From: an uncultured Clostridia bacterium | GTDB lineage: Bacteria > Bacillota > Clostridia > Oscillospirales > Acutalibacteraceae | NCBI GenBank assembly: GCA_945787805.1 | Contig: CALZID010000001.1 | Location: 186,001-250,000 of the forward strand | Reading direction: 5' to 3' | Length of the DNA stretch: 64,000 bases | Shown here: one piece after another, positions 24,354 to 33,530 of the stretch | Position numbering within the stretch: the first letter of the stretch is position 1 | How the letters are laid out: each line of letters opens with the position of its first letter | Notes under the pieces: generated by a model | What the model was told of the DNA's origin: nothing | Database searches by the model: none | What the model saw: the letters and a program-made list of their open reading frames with translations, nothing else | Made by a program: the position numbers and the translations under genes

Positions 24354-25315
24354 GCTATCATCTTGGAATAGATTCAAGCAATTATACAACATCTGTGTCT
24401 TTATATAACGATGAAGACAACACAATTGTAAATTTAAAAAAGCTTCTGCCCGTAAAAAGCGGTGAAAAAGGTATCAGGCAAAGCGACGCTGTATTTCATC
24501 ATACTGTTCAACTGCCAAAGCTTTTAGAAGAAGCATTCAAATGTATAGATGTTGATATAAAAAGTATTGGTGTGTCTGTAAAACCGTGTAATATTGAAAA
24601 TTCATATATGCCTTGCTTTTTGGCGGGTGTATCGGTTGCGACGGGGATTTCTTCTGCAATGAAAATTCCCATGTATGAGTTTTCACATCAGGACGGCCAT
24701 ATTGCAGCAGCTCTGTATTCGTCAGACACGCTTAATTTAATTGATGAAAAATTCATTGCATTTCATGTTTCCGGCGGAACATCACAAGCATTACTTGTCG
24801 AACCGTTCGGAAAATATTACAAAACAACTTTAATTTCAGATTCTCTTGATTTAAAAGCAGGACAAGCAGTTGACAGAGTCGGCGTTATGCTGGGGCTTGA
24901 CTTTCCTTGCGGACCCGAACTTGAAAAATTAGCTCTAAAAAGTGATAAAAACTATAAAAAGATAAGAGTTTTTCGTCGGGACGGTTTTTTCAGCTTGTCA
25001 GGTGTAGAGAATAAATGCAAAAAGATGTTTGATGACGGTGAAAAAAACGAAGATATCGCACTTTATTGTTTAAGCTATATCCATTCTGCACTTGAAGACA
25101 GTGTTATCGAAATTACAGATAAATACGGCGATTTGCCCATTGTGTTTTCCGGTGGCGTAATGTCAAATACAATTATAAAAAACAAATTACAATCAAAGTT
25201 TAACGCTTATTTTGCTGAACCGCAGTTTTCGTCGGACAATGCTTGCGGCGTAGCAATTTTGGCTTCAATTTCTGATAAAAAAGGAATAGTGTTATGCAAA
25301 CGCCTTTTATTCTGA
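24350..25315 (+). CDS. TsaD/Kae1-like (peptidase M22 family) protein
   Basis: The product is 321 aa with an ASKHA-type ATPase fold. The start GIDSSNYTTSVSLY is the phosphate-1 loop. The metal ligands of TsaD are kept: His113 and His117 in SHQDGH, and Asp296 in SSDNACGVA. The ATP loop reads VSGGTSQALLVE, with Thr where TsaD normally has His (SGGHTQ), and SGGVMSN is present near the C-terminus. TsaD makes the threonylcarbamoyl-adenosine base in ANN-reading tRNAs; this copy looks like a divergent paralogue rather than the canonical enzyme, but the canonical gene would lie outside the window. It overlaps nusB by ATGA and xseA by 22 bases. Confidence 0.75.
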   Translation: MSYHLGIDSSNYTTSVSLYNDEDNTIVNLKKLLPVKSGEKGIRQSDAVFHHTVQLPKLLEEAFKCIDVDIKSIGVSVKPCNIENSYMPCFLAGVSVATGISSAMKIPMYEFSHQDGHIAAALYSSDTLNLIDEKFIAFHVSGGTSQALLVEPFGKYYKTTLISDSLDLKAGQAVDRVGVMLGLDFPCGPELEKLALKSDKNYKKIRVFRRDGFFSLSGVENKCKKMFDDGEKNEDIALYCLSYIHSALEDSVIEITDKYGDLPIVFSGGVMSNTIIKNKLQSKFNAYFAEPQFSSDNACGVAILASISDKKGIVLCKRLLF

Positions 25316-26499
25316 CTGTTTCACAACTGAATACCTATGCAAAATCTGTAATCGAACAAGACGAAAATCTTCACAATGTATTTGTTACGGGTGAGATTTC
25401 TAATTTTGTTGACCACTATCGAAGCGGACATTTATATATGAGCATTAAAGACAGTACTTCGTCGATTAAAGCGGTTATGTTTGCTGGCAATGCTTCAAGG
25501 CTTAAATTTAAACCGGAGAATGGTATGTCTGTAATTATTCTCGGTCGTGTTTCGATTTATGAGAGGGACGGTCAGTATCAGTTATATATTGACGATATGC
25601 AGCCCGACGGCATAGGTTCTTTAAGTCTTGCATTTGAGCAATTGAAAGAGAAACTTGCAAAAGAAGGATTGTTTTCTCAGGAAAATAAAAAGCCTATTCC
25701 GAGAATTCCGTCAAAAATTGCCGTCATATCTTCACCGACCGGTGCGGCTGTGCAAGATGTTTTGAATGTTTTAGGCAGAAGATTTCCGTTGTCTGAGATT
25801 ATATTTGCCGGCGTCAAGGTTCAAGGTGAAGGTTCTGCGGAGCAAATTTGTGCGGCAATAGAAAAAATAAACCGTTTAAATGCCGCTGATGTTATTATTA
25901 TTGCCCGTGGCGGCGGCTCGGCGGAAGATCTTTGGGAGTTTAACAGTGAAAGGCTTGCCTATGCAATTTATAATTCCCGCATTCCCGTTATTTCGGGTGT
26001 AGGTCATGAAACGGATTATACAATCTGTGATTTCGTTGCGGATTTAAGAGCACCTACACCGTCTGCCGCAGCAGAATTGTCGGTGCCCGATGCAAATCAA
26101 CAGTATTTTTATATTTCGTCTTTAATGAACACCGTTGTTACACTTGTTAATGAAAAGCTATTCGATTGTGAAAGTGATTTTGCAAAATTATGCGAATCGA
26201 AGGTATTAACAAATCCGATTTCAATTGTTGATAATTGTGAAGCATATTTAGAGTCACTAAAAATAGAATTATTTGAGTCTGCGGACGAAATGTTAAACAG
26301 TTTATCTGCAAATTTCAGCCTTTTGTGTTCAGCTTTGGATAATCTAAGTCCGTTAAAAGTGCTTGCAAGGGGATATTCCATGACCAAAAAGGACGAAAGC
26401 ATAATCTGTTCTGTAAAAGATATCAATATTAACGATAACTTAGAAATTCAATTTTGTGACGGCTTGGCAAAAGCAAAGGTTTTAGAGGTGTTAAAATGA
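25294..26499 (+). CDS. xseA: Exodeoxyribonuclease VII large subunit
   Basis: The product is 401 aa. An N-terminal OB-fold (FVTGEISNFVDHYRSGHLYMSIKD) precedes the catalytic domain with the conserved SSPTGAAVQDVLNVL, ARGGGSAEDLWEFN and SGVGHETDYTICDFVADLRAPTPSAAAEL segments. The C-terminal helical part binds the small subunits and ends with the usual LARGYS motif. It degrades single-stranded DNA from both ends. The start lies 22 bases inside the preceding gene, and the stop overlaps xseB by ATGA. Confidence 0.98.
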   Translation: MQTPFILTVSQLNTYAKSVIEQDENLHNVFVTGEISNFVDHYRSGHLYMSIKDSTSSIKAVMFAGNASRLKFKPENGMSVIILGRVSIYERDGQYQLYIDDMQPDGIGSLSLAFEQLKEKLAKEGLFSQENKKPIPRIPSKIAVISSPTGAAVQDVLNVLGRRFPLSEIIFAGVKVQGEGSAEQICAAIEKINRLNAADVIIIARGGGSAEDLWEFNSERLAYAIYNSRIPVISGVGHETDYTICDFVADLRAPTPSAAAELSVPDANQQYFYISSLMNTVVTLVNEKLFDCESDFAKLCESKVLTNPISIVDNCEAYLESLKIELFESADEMLNSLSANFSLLCSALDNLSPLKVLARGYSMTKKDESIICSVKDININDNLEIQFCDGLAKAKVLEVLK

Positions 26500-26690
26500 A
26501 AATGACATATGAGCAAGCAATAAAAAGGCTTGAAGAGATAGTAACAATGCTTGAAGAAGGTACACTTTCGCTTGAAGAATCCTTGAAATTATATGAAGAA
26601 GGAGCGAGGCTTTCAGAGTTTTGCCACAAAACTTTAAAAGATGCCCGCCAAAAGATAATTTCACTTAATGAGGTTGAAAATAATGACTGA
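26496..26690 (+). CDS. xseB: Exodeoxyribonuclease VII small subunit
   Basis: A 64-aa helical hairpin protein with the full family core, YEQAIKRLEEIVTMLEEG followed by LSLEESLKLYEEGARLSEFC. Several copies bind each XseA chain. The start overlaps the xseA stop (ATGA), and the last 8 bases overlap the ispA start, so its translation is tied to both neighbours. Confidence 0.97.
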   Translation: MKMTYEQAIKRLEEIVTMLEEGTLSLEESLKLYEEGARLSEFCHKTLKDARQKIISLNEVENND

Positions 26691-27558
26691 TTTAAATCTA
26701 TATATAAAAGAACAGGCAAAACGGATTGACAACAGATTGGAATTTCACCTAAATCAGCTGAATAAATCAATTGTAACCGACGCTATGACTTATAGCGTCA
26801 GGAACGGCGGAAAAAGAATTAGACCTTTTTTAACCCTTGAGATTGCAAAGGCATGCGGTGGCAATATTGATGCCGCTCTTGACTTTGGCTGCGCAATTGA
26901 AATGATTCACACATATTCGCTTATTCACGATGATTTGCCTTGTATGGATAATGATGATATGCGCCGTGGCAAGCCCTCTTGCCATATTGCCTTCGGCGAA
27001 GAGAATGCGCTTTTGGCAGGCGACTCACTTTTAACGCATGCTTTCAAGGTTGTTGCATCGGCAAAGAATATTCCGAGTTCAAATATTGTCACTGCGGTTG
27101 ATTATCTTTCTAAATATGCTAACGGAATGATTGACGGTCAAGTTTTGGATTTACAATTTGAAGATTCTAATCCAACAGTTGACGATGTTCTTTCTATGTA
27201 TAAATTAAAGACGGGATGTTTGTTAGTTGCCGCTTGTCAGTTAGGATGCTTGTCAAGCGAAGATTGGTCATTGGATATGAGTGAAGCTGCCGGCGATTAT
27301 GCAATGAATTTAGGCTTGGCATTTCAAATTATGGACGATATTCTTGATATTACAGGCGACGCCAAAACATTGGGGAAACCCGTCGGTAGTGATGAAAAAA
27401 ATCAAAAATCAACAATAGTTAAATTTTACGGCTTGGAAAAAGCAAGAGATATGGTTGATGAATATACAAATAAAGCTATAAATTCGCTGAATACTATTTA
27501 CGGCGACACTTCAATTCTTAAAGATTTTGCTCTTTATATGGCAAAAAGAACATATTGA
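26683..27558 (+). CDS. ispA: Polyprenyl synthetase, probably farnesyl diphosphate synthase
   Basis: The product is 291 aa from ATG 26683, set by GAGG upstream; an ATG at 26668 is in frame but deep in xseB. First Asp-rich motif: SLIHDDLPCMDNDDMRRGKP; second: AFQIMDDILDITGD, with a GKPVGSDEKNQKST segment after it. The spacing and the residues before the first motif fit a short-chain (C15) synthase of the bacterial FPP type. It condenses IPP with DMAPP and GPP in the cytoplasm. The next gene is dxs, so this operon holds the entry and mid-point of isoprenoid synthesis. Confidence 0.95.
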   Translation: MTDLNLYIKEQAKRIDNRLEFHLNQLNKSIVTDAMTYSVRNGGKRIRPFLTLEIAKACGGNIDAALDFGCAIEMIHTYSLIHDDLPCMDNDDMRRGKPSCHIAFGEENALLAGDSLLTHAFKVVASAKNIPSSNIVTAVDYLSKYANGMIDGQVLDLQFEDSNPTVDDVLSMYKLKTGCLLVAACQLGCLSSEDWSLDMSEAAGDYAMNLGLAFQIMDDILDITGDAKTLGKPVGSDEKNQKSTIVKFYGLEKARDMVDEYTNKAINSLNTIYGDTSILKDFALYMAKRTY

Positions 27559-27573
27559 TAGGAGATAATCAAT

Positions 27574-29433
27574 TTGGAAAAATTTCAGTTTTTAGGTGGT
27601 ATAAATTCACCCGCAGACTTGAAAAAACTGAACATTGAAAATTTAAATGTACTTGCCGATGAAATTCGTCGGGTACTTGTTGATACTGTATCTAAAAACG
27701 GAGGACATCTGTCTTCAAACCTTGGCGTAGTTGAACTGACAATTGCTTTGCACTATGTTTTCGATTCACCAAAAGATAAAATAGTATGGGATGTAGGACA
27801 TCAGGTTTATACTCATAAACTATTAACAGGTAGACTCAATGAGTTTGAAACACTCAGAACCGAAAAGGGAATTTCAGGTTTCTCGTCACCGGAAGAAAGC
27901 GAACATGATATATTTTACAGCGGTCATTCAAGCACTTCTATTTCTGCCGCTTTGGGAATTGCGACTGCAAATCTTAATTTAGGCAAAGACGAATATACAA
28001 TCGCCGTTATAGGCGACGGTGCCCTAACCGGCGGTATGGCCTATGAGGCGCTTAACAATGCAGGCCGTTCAGGCACAAAACTAATTGTAATACTTAATGA
28101 TAATAAAATGTCTATTTCTGAAAATGTCGGTTCAATGGCCAGATATTTAGCTATCATCCGTTCAAAGCCGAAATATTACAGATTAAAAGAAAAAACCGGC
28201 AATGTTCTTCATAAAATACCGGTTATCGGTATAGGAATTGCAAACGCTATTTCTAATATAAAGACAAGAATTAAAAATTCAATGTACAAAAGCACATTTT
28301 TTGAAGAGCTTGGTTTTCATTATATGGGACCGATTGACGGTCATAACATTGAACAGTTATGCGAAGCGCTTGACAGTGCAAAAATTGTTGACGAGCCGGT
28401 ACTGTTGCACATAAGCACAGTTAAGGGTAAAGGCTATGATTTTGCGGAAAAATCGCCGAGTGTTTATCACGGTATTTCTAAATTTGATATTGAAACAGGC
28501 GAGCCAAAATCTACGGGCACGAATTTTTCGGCAGAATTCGGCGACAATCTATGTGACATTGCTGAAAATAATAATAAGGTTTGTGCAATAACTGCGGCTA
28601 TGTCTTTAGGTACAGGACTAAAAGAATTTTCGGAGAAATATTCCGATAGGTTTTATGATGTCGGCATAGCGGAAGAACATGCAATTACATTTGCTTCCGG
28701 ACTTGCCAAGGGTGGAATGATTCCGGTCGTTGCCCTTTATTCAACCTTTGTTCAGAGAGCGTATGACCAATTAGTCCATGACGGAACTTTGCAAAAGCAA
28801 AGAATGATTTTGGCTATTGACCGTGCGGGATTTGTAGGTGAAGACGGCGTTACTCATCAGGGCTTATTAGATGTGCCGTTATTTAACAGTATTCCCGGCA
28901 TTACAATTTATTCTCCGTTTACTTATGAGCGAATGAAGCTTGATTTTAAGCGTTCAATAGATACGGCTGAAAATCTGACGGTTATCCGTTATCCAAGGGG
29001 TAGCGAACCTAAAATTCCCAAAGGTTACGGTATTTCAGATAATGACTTTGATTATTTCGGCAAAGGAAAAATTCTTTTCATTTCTTACGGCAGAATATCC
29101 GTTGAAATAATGAACGCTGTTGAAATATTGAAAAAATCCGGTATTGATGCAGCTCTTATTGTTCTTAACAAAATTAAACCAATACCCGAACAAGCTTTTG
29201 ATATAGCAAAAACCTTTTCCGAAATATATTTTTATGAAGAATCAGAGATGTCGGGCAGTGTAGGGCAAACATTTTCTGACCGCCTTTTATCTGTGGGATA
29301 TTGCGGAAAATATGAACATATTGCTGTCAACGACGAGTTCGTCCCGCATGCTTCCGTTGATTCCTTAATAAAAAAGTATAAATTTGATACTGAAAGTATT
29401 GTTTCAAAGATTTTGGAGAAAACAAATGGCTGA
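27574..29433 (+). CDS. dxs: 1-deoxy-D-xylulose-5-phosphate synthase
   Basis: The product is 619 aa from a TTG start with AGGAGATAA upstream. It is a thiamine-diphosphate transketolase-family enzyme. Visible are the early GGHLSSNLGVVELTIALHYVF, DVGHQVYTHKLLTGR, the ThDP motif GDGALTGGMAYEALNNAG, the pyrimidine domain with FYDVGIAEEHAITFASGLA and DRAGFVGEDGVTHQG, and the C-terminal transketolase domain. It makes DXP from pyruvate and glyceraldehyde 3-phosphate, the first step of the MEP isoprenoid route, and also feeds thiamine and pyridoxal synthesis. Its end overlaps tlyA by 8 bases. Confidence 0.98.
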   Translation: MEKFQFLGGINSPADLKKLNIENLNVLADEIRRVLVDTVSKNGGHLSSNLGVVELTIALHYVFDSPKDKIVWDVGHQVYTHKLLTGRLNEFETLRTEKGISGFSSPEESEHDIFYSGHSSTSISAALGIATANLNLGKDEYTIAVIGDGALTGGMAYEALNNAGRSGTKLIVILNDNKMSISENVGSMARYLAIIRSKPKYYRLKEKTGNVLHKIPVIGIGIANAISNIKTRIKNSMYKSTFFEELGFHYMGPIDGHNIEQLCEALDSAKIVDEPVLLHISTVKGKGYDFAEKSPSVYHGISKFDIETGEPKSTGTNFSAEFGDNLCDIAENNNKVCAITAAMSLGTGLKEFSEKYSDRFYDVGIAEEHAITFASGLAKGGMIPVVALYSTFVQRAYDQLVHDGTLQKQRMILAIDRAGFVGEDGVTHQGLLDVPLFNSIPGITIYSPFTYERMKLDFKRSIDTAENLTVIRYPRGSEPKIPKGYGISDNDFDYFGKGKILFISYGRISVEIMNAVEILKKSGIDAALIVLNKIKPIPEQAFDIAKTFSEIYFYEESEMSGSVGQTFSDRLLSVGYCGKYEHIAVNDEFVPHASVDSLIKKYKFDTESIVSKILEKTNG

Positions 29434-30241
29434 GAAAAAAAGACTTGATACTGTATTGGTTGAACTGGGCTTTGCCGATACTCGTTCAAAAGCGTCTGCC
29501 CTTATAATGTCGGGTGAGGTTTTTGTCAACGGACAAAAAGAAACTAAGGCAGGCTATGCAGTAAAAGATACTGATAAAATTGAATTTAAAGGCAAAAAAA
29601 TGCCTTATGTGAGCCGTGGCGGGTATAAGCTTGAAAAGGCAATGAAACAGTTCCCCATAAAGCTTAACGACTGCTGTTGTATGGATATCGGCGCTTCAAC
29701 AGGCGGATTTACCGACTGTATGCTTCAATGCGGCGCAAGTAAAGTTTACGCTATTGATGTCGGTTACGGTCAATTGGCTTGGAAGCTCCGTACTGATGAG
29801 AGAGTTATAAATCTTGAAAGAACTAATTTCAGATATCTTACAAAAGAAACTGTTGCTGATGAAATTGATTTTGCCAGTATTGATGTTTCGTTTATTTCTC
29901 TTAAAAAGATTTTACCTGTCTTGTTTGAATTTTTAAAAGACAACGGTAAATGTGTAGCACTTATTAAACCGCAGTTTGAAGCCGGGCGCGAAAAGGTCGG
30001 CAAAAAAGGTGTTGTCAGAGAGCTTTCAACCCATATAGAAGTAATTACAGAAGTTGTTAATTTTGCTTTTGATACGGGATTTTCGGTTCTCGGTCTTGAT
30101 TTTTCGCCAATTCGCGGACCGGAAGGCAATATAGAATATCTTATGTATATTTCTAAAAGCGCTCGAAACGAAAACTTAATTGATAACGCAAAAATTCTTG
30201 AAATTGCTGAGAATTCTCACAGAATATTGAGTGGTGATTGA
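29426..30241 (+). CDS. tlyA: TlyA-family rRNA 2'-O-methyltransferase
   Basis: The product is 271 aa from ATG 29426, with GGAG 7 bases upstream. An N-terminal S4 RNA-binding domain (RLDTVLVELGFADTRSKASALIMSGEVFVNG) is joined to an FtsJ/RrmJ-like methyltransferase domain with SAM motif CMDIGASTGGFTDCML and the K-D-K-E type residues (DVSFIS, LIKPQFEAG). Such proteins methylate the ribose of 16S and 23S rRNA cytidines in actinobacteria; some are annotated hemolysin A. It overlaps the end of dxs, and nadK begins 1 base after its stop. Confidence 0.94.
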   Translation: MAEKKRLDTVLVELGFADTRSKASALIMSGEVFVNGQKETKAGYAVKDTDKIEFKGKKMPYVSRGGYKLEKAMKQFPIKLNDCCCMDIGASTGGFTDCMLQCGASKVYAIDVGYGQLAWKLRTDERVINLERTNFRYLTKETVADEIDFASIDVSFISLKKILPVLFEFLKDNGKCVALIKPQFEAGREKVGKKGVVRELSTHIEVITEVVNFAFDTGFSVLGLDFSPIRGPEGNIEYLMYISKSARNENLIDNAKILEIAENSHRILSGD

Positions 30242-30242
30242 T

Positions 30243-31100
30243 TTGAAAATCGGTATTGTACCAAATTTTACACGAAAAAAAGCATTGAAAGTTGCCGTTG
30301 ACACAATTGAGTGTCTTTCTAAATTGAATATAGATTTTTATTTTGACAGAGCTTGCAGGTTTGATTTTCCTATCTCGGTTGATGAAAGTAAATTTTCAGA
30401 TAATTTGTATGAGTTTGTTGATGTGATAATTGCAATCGGCGGAGACGGTTCTTTTATTCACACCGCCAAAACTGCGGCATTACATAAAAAACCGGTTTTG
30501 TGTATAAATGCGGGTAATCTTGCGTTTTTAGCAGGACTTGAAGGAAATGAATTGCAATTTTTAGAAAAGCTTATTTCGGGGCAATACACAACCGATAAAC
30601 GCCTTTTGCTGGAAGTTACCGCAAAAACAGAAAACAAGTGTGAATTCTTAGGCTATTGTTTAAATGATGTTGTTGTCGCCCGTGGAAAAGATATAAAGCT
30701 TGTAGATTTAGATGTTTTTTGTGATGAAAGAAAAATAAACAGCTACCGTGCCGACGGAGTTATAATTTCAACTCCAACGGGTTCAACTGCATATTCGTGG
30801 TCGGCGGGAGGACCTGTAATCGACCCGAATTTGCAATGTATAATGCTGACGCCCATTTGCACACATTCGCCGCTGAACCGTTCGCTTGTTTTTGATGATA
30901 AATCTTGTTTGACTGTAAAATCTTCAAATAATATCAGTCAGGAAATATCGGTTTCTACCGATGGAGAAACTACCGTTGTTTTGAGCAATAATACAGAAAT
31001 AAACATTTCAAAATCAAATTTCTATGCTGAATTTATCAGAATAAAGTCTGAAGAATTTTTTGATATTCTTAACAGCAAATTAACTCAAAGAGGAGTTTAA
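30243..31100 (+). CDS. nadK: NAD kinase
   Basis: The product is 285 aa from TTG 30243, which gives the usual start LKIGIVPNFTRKKA. Two GTG codons at 30231 and 30234 are in frame but overlap a GTGGTGA stretch that serves as ribosome-binding site. The family motif IAIGGDGSFIHTAK holds the catalytic Asp, followed by NAGNLAFLAG, the NDVVVARG substrate loop and ADGVIISTPTGSTAYSWSAGGPVIDP. It phosphorylates NAD to NADP in the cytoplasm. The position between tlyA and argR-recN is a conserved Firmicutes neighbourhood. Confidence 0.96.
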   Translation: MKIGIVPNFTRKKALKVAVDTIECLSKLNIDFYFDRACRFDFPISVDESKFSDNLYEFVDVIIAIGGDGSFIHTAKTAALHKKPVLCINAGNLAFLAGLEGNELQFLEKLISGQYTTDKRLLLEVTAKTENKCEFLGYCLNDVVVARGKDIKLVDLDVFCDERKINSYRADGVIISTPTGSTAYSWSAGGPVIDPNLQCIMLTPICTHSPLNRSLVFDDKSCLTVKSSNNISQEISVSTDGETTVVLSNNTEINISKSNFYAEFIRIKSEEFFDILNSKLTQRGV

Positions 31101-31101
31101 T

Positions 31102-31548
31102 ATGAAGAAGAAAAGACACGAATTGATTATAAATTTTATAAAAAATAATGCAGTTTCTACACAAGAAGAAATTATTAAAATGCTTGCGGATAACGGCTAT
31201 AATGTTACGCAGGCAACCATATCCCGTGATATTAAAGAATTAAAGCTTGTTAAAGAACATTTTGGTAAAAACGAAATTAAATACACCGTAAGCAGTAAAA
31301 AAGACAGTAACGACAATTTTAAGGCGATTTTAACCCGTTCTGCACTTTCTCTTGAGCTTGCAATGAATATTATTGTTGTGAAGTGCTATTCGGGTACCGC
31401 AAATGCTGCTTGTATGGCTCTAGACAGCTTAAATCTTTCGGGAATTGTCGGTACGATAGCAGGGGATGACACTATATTTGTCGCCTGTAAAGACACGCAA
31501 TATGCTGCGGATGCAATGAATTCAATCAATTTGATGTTGAAAGGCTGA
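31102..31548 (+). CDS. argR: Arginine repressor/activator
   Basis: The product is 148 aa, the standard length. The N-terminal winged helix (VSTQEEIIKMLADNGYNVTQATISRDIKEL) binds ARG boxes, and the C-terminal domain (GIVGTIAGDDTIFVACKD) forms the arginine-binding hexamer, with the conserved GTIAGDDT motif intact. It senses arginine and controls its synthesis and breakdown. AGAGGAG precedes the ATG, and the gene lies 1 base after nadK and 4 before recN, the usual argR-recN pairing in Firmicutes. Confidence 0.97.
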   Translation: MKKKRHELIINFIKNNAVSTQEEIIKMLADNGYNVTQATISRDIKELKLVKEHFGKNEIKYTVSSKKDSNDNFKAILTRSALSLELAMNIIVVKCYSGTANAACMALDSLNLSGIVGTIAGDDTIFVACKDTQYAADAMNSINLMLKG

Positions 31549-31552
31549 TATC

Positions 31553-33226
31553 ATGCTTTCAAATCTGAAAATATCAAATATAGCTATTATCAAAGAGGCT
31601 GTTATCGATTTTGATAACGGTCTTAATGTCTTGACCGGCGAAACCGGTGCAGGTAAATCAATAATAATTGATGCTATAAACGCAATTCTCGGCGAAAGAA
31701 CATCCCGCGAGCTTATAAGAACAGGTAGCCACAGTGCAGAAGTTTCGGCATTTTTTGAGAATATAGATGATGATGTTGTTGAAATTCTCAATGAATTGGG
31801 AATTGCTTCAGAAGAAGATAATTCTCTGCTTATTTCAAGAAAAATCTCACTTGACGGCAAGAATATCTGTAAAGTCAATGGTGCAAATGTGTCGGTTTCA
31901 ATGATAAAAAAGATTGGTCAGGCACTGATAAATGTACACGGACAAATGGATAATCACAATCTTCTCAATGAAGAATTACATTATACATATATTGACAGTT
32001 TCGCTGATAACAAAGATATCTTTGAAGAATACTCTCGAGCATATAATGAATACTGCACTTGCAAAAGAAGATTTGATAATTTGATAGTAAACGAAAGTGA
32101 AAAGGCGAGAAAAATTGACCTTTTGACTTATCAAATAAAAGAAATTGAATATGCAGATATTAGAGTCGGTGAATGGGATGATCTTGAAAAGCGAAAAAAG
32201 GTTTTGCAAAATGCTGAATTGCTGATTTCTCTTGTTAATAATGCAGTTGAAATTATAAACGGTAATGACAATTTCACAGGTGTTTCGGATATGCTTAATA
32301 CTGCATCGAATTCGCTCATTAAAGCAACCGAATTTGATGAAACACTTAATAATGTTTCTGATACAATTGCAGAAATGTCATATAATATCACCGACTGTGC
32401 AAGTGAACTCAACAGTTTTTTATATTCACTTGATGTTGACCCGAATGAACTTGATATTATTGAAGACAGACTCGATATTCTTTTTAGACTGTCTAAAAAA
32501 TACGGTCAAAACGAAACAGAAATATTAGCTTTTCTTGATAATGCTCAAAAGGAACTTGAAGATATCACTTTTTCCGATAAGCTCAAAGAGCAGCTTGAAA
32601 TTGAGTTGAATGAAAAGTATAAAATAATGGAAAGAGCAAGCCATAAGCTATCTGTAAACCGTCAAAAATTCGGTGAAATATTTATAAATAAAGTTAAAGA
32701 TGAGTTACAGTTTCTTGATATGACATCAATATCATTTAAAATCGTACAGAACAGAAAAACATTTGATGAAACAGGCGCCGACGAAATTTATTTCTTGATT
32801 TCTGCAAATGCGGGCGAAGAACCAAAACCACTTTCTAAGATTGCGTCGGGCGGCGAATTGTCAAGAATAATGCTTGCTATTAAAAATGTTTTATCTTCAA
32901 AAGATAATATTCAAACTCTTATATTTGACGAAGTTGATACCGGAGTCAGCGGTCGTGCGGCACAAAAAATCGGTATTAAACTTAAAGAAGTTTCTAAAAA
33001 CCGTCAAGTTCTTTGTGTTACGCATTTAGCACAGATTGCTTGTTTTGCCGATAATCATTTCTTGATTTCTAAATCCGAAAGCGATAATAAGACATATACA
33101 AAGGTTGAAAACCTTGATAATGACGGTAAAATCCATGAATTAGCAAGAATTATCGGTGGAATTGAATCAACGCAACTTTCTCTCGATGCTGCGGCAGAAA
33201 TGATTGAAAATGCTAAAAAATATTGA
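31553..33226 (+). CDS. recN: DNA repair protein RecN
   Basis: The product is 557 aa, an SMC-like ATPase. Walker A GETGAGKSIIIDAI is near residue 30. A long coiled-coil middle and the C-terminal ABC half follow: KIASGGELSRIMLAIKNVL, LIFDEVDTGVSGRAAQKIG (Walker B) and VTHLAQIA. It gathers DNA ends at double-strand breaks in concert with RecA. No LexA box of its own is seen, so it appears to be driven by the nusB operon, unlike the SOS-induced recN of E. coli. Its stop codon sits in the -35 box of the tyrS promoter. Confidence 0.96.
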   Translation: MLSNLKISNIAIIKEAVIDFDNGLNVLTGETGAGKSIIIDAINAILGERTSRELIRTGSHSAEVSAFFENIDDDVVEILNELGIASEEDNSLLISRKISLDGKNICKVNGANVSVSMIKKIGQALINVHGQMDNHNLLNEELHYTYIDSFADNKDIFEEYSRAYNEYCTCKRRFDNLIVNESEKARKIDLLTYQIKEIEYADIRVGEWDDLEKRKKVLQNAELLISLVNNAVEIINGNDNFTGVSDMLNTASNSLIKATEFDETLNNVSDTIAEMSYNITDCASELNSFLYSLDVDPNELDIIEDRLDILFRLSKKYGQNETEILAFLDNAQKELEDITFSDKLKEQLEIELNEKYKIMERASHKLSVNRQKFGEIFINKVKDELQFLDMTSISFKIVQNRKTFDETGADEIYFLISANAGEEPKPLSKIASGGELSRIMLAIKNVLSSKDNIQTLIFDEVDTGVSGRAAQKIGIKLKEVSKNRQVLCVTHLAQIACFADNHFLISKSESDNKTYTKVENLDNDGKIHELARIIGGIESTQLSLDAAAEMIENAKKY

Positions 33227-33250
33227 CATTTTCTATAAATTGTGTATAAT
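33223..33250 (+). promoter_or_regulatory. Promoter of T-box-tyrS
   Basis: Perfect TTGACA (33223-33228) and perfect TATAAT (33245-33250) with a 16-nt spacer. The -35 box contains the recN stop codon. Confidence 0.85.
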
Positions 33251-33260
33251 GAATTCAATG

Positions 33261-33519
33261 ACTTTGAAACGAAGAAGTAATAAGACCCTTGCGGTTGCAG
33301 AGAGTGTCCGTTTGGTGAAAGGGCATACGCAAAGCTTATGAAATACATCGTGGAGTTGCACTTTTGAAATATTAGTAGGGAGTGTCGGGCGTACCCGTTA
33401 CAGTACAGAGTAATGTCAGTTACTCGTTGAGGCTGTTATTGTGAAGTAACAGTAAACTGAGGTGGTAACACGAAATTTTTTCGTCCTCTGCATTTTGCAG
33501 GGGACTTTTATTATTTTAA
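33261..33519 (+). promoter_or_regulatory. T-box leader (tyrosine) of tyrS with terminator
   Basis: The leader shows an AGTA bulge near 33275, a specifier loop GAAATACATCG with Tyr codon TAC at 33344-33346, the T-box GGTGGTAACACG (33461-33472) whose TGGT pairs with the ACCA end of uncharged tRNA, and a terminator (33483-33492 with 33496-33505, then a T-rich run). Uncharged tRNA-Tyr would stabilise the antiterminator and switch tyrS on. An open frame that extends tyrS upstream to 33462 runs through this RNA and is not coding. Confidence 0.95.
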
Positions 33520-33530
33520 GGAGCAGAAAA

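Noticed and set aside
33462..33530. Upstream extension of the tyrS reading frame
   Set aside because: It runs through the T-box core and the terminator, and the true start at 33531 has a strong AAGGAG.
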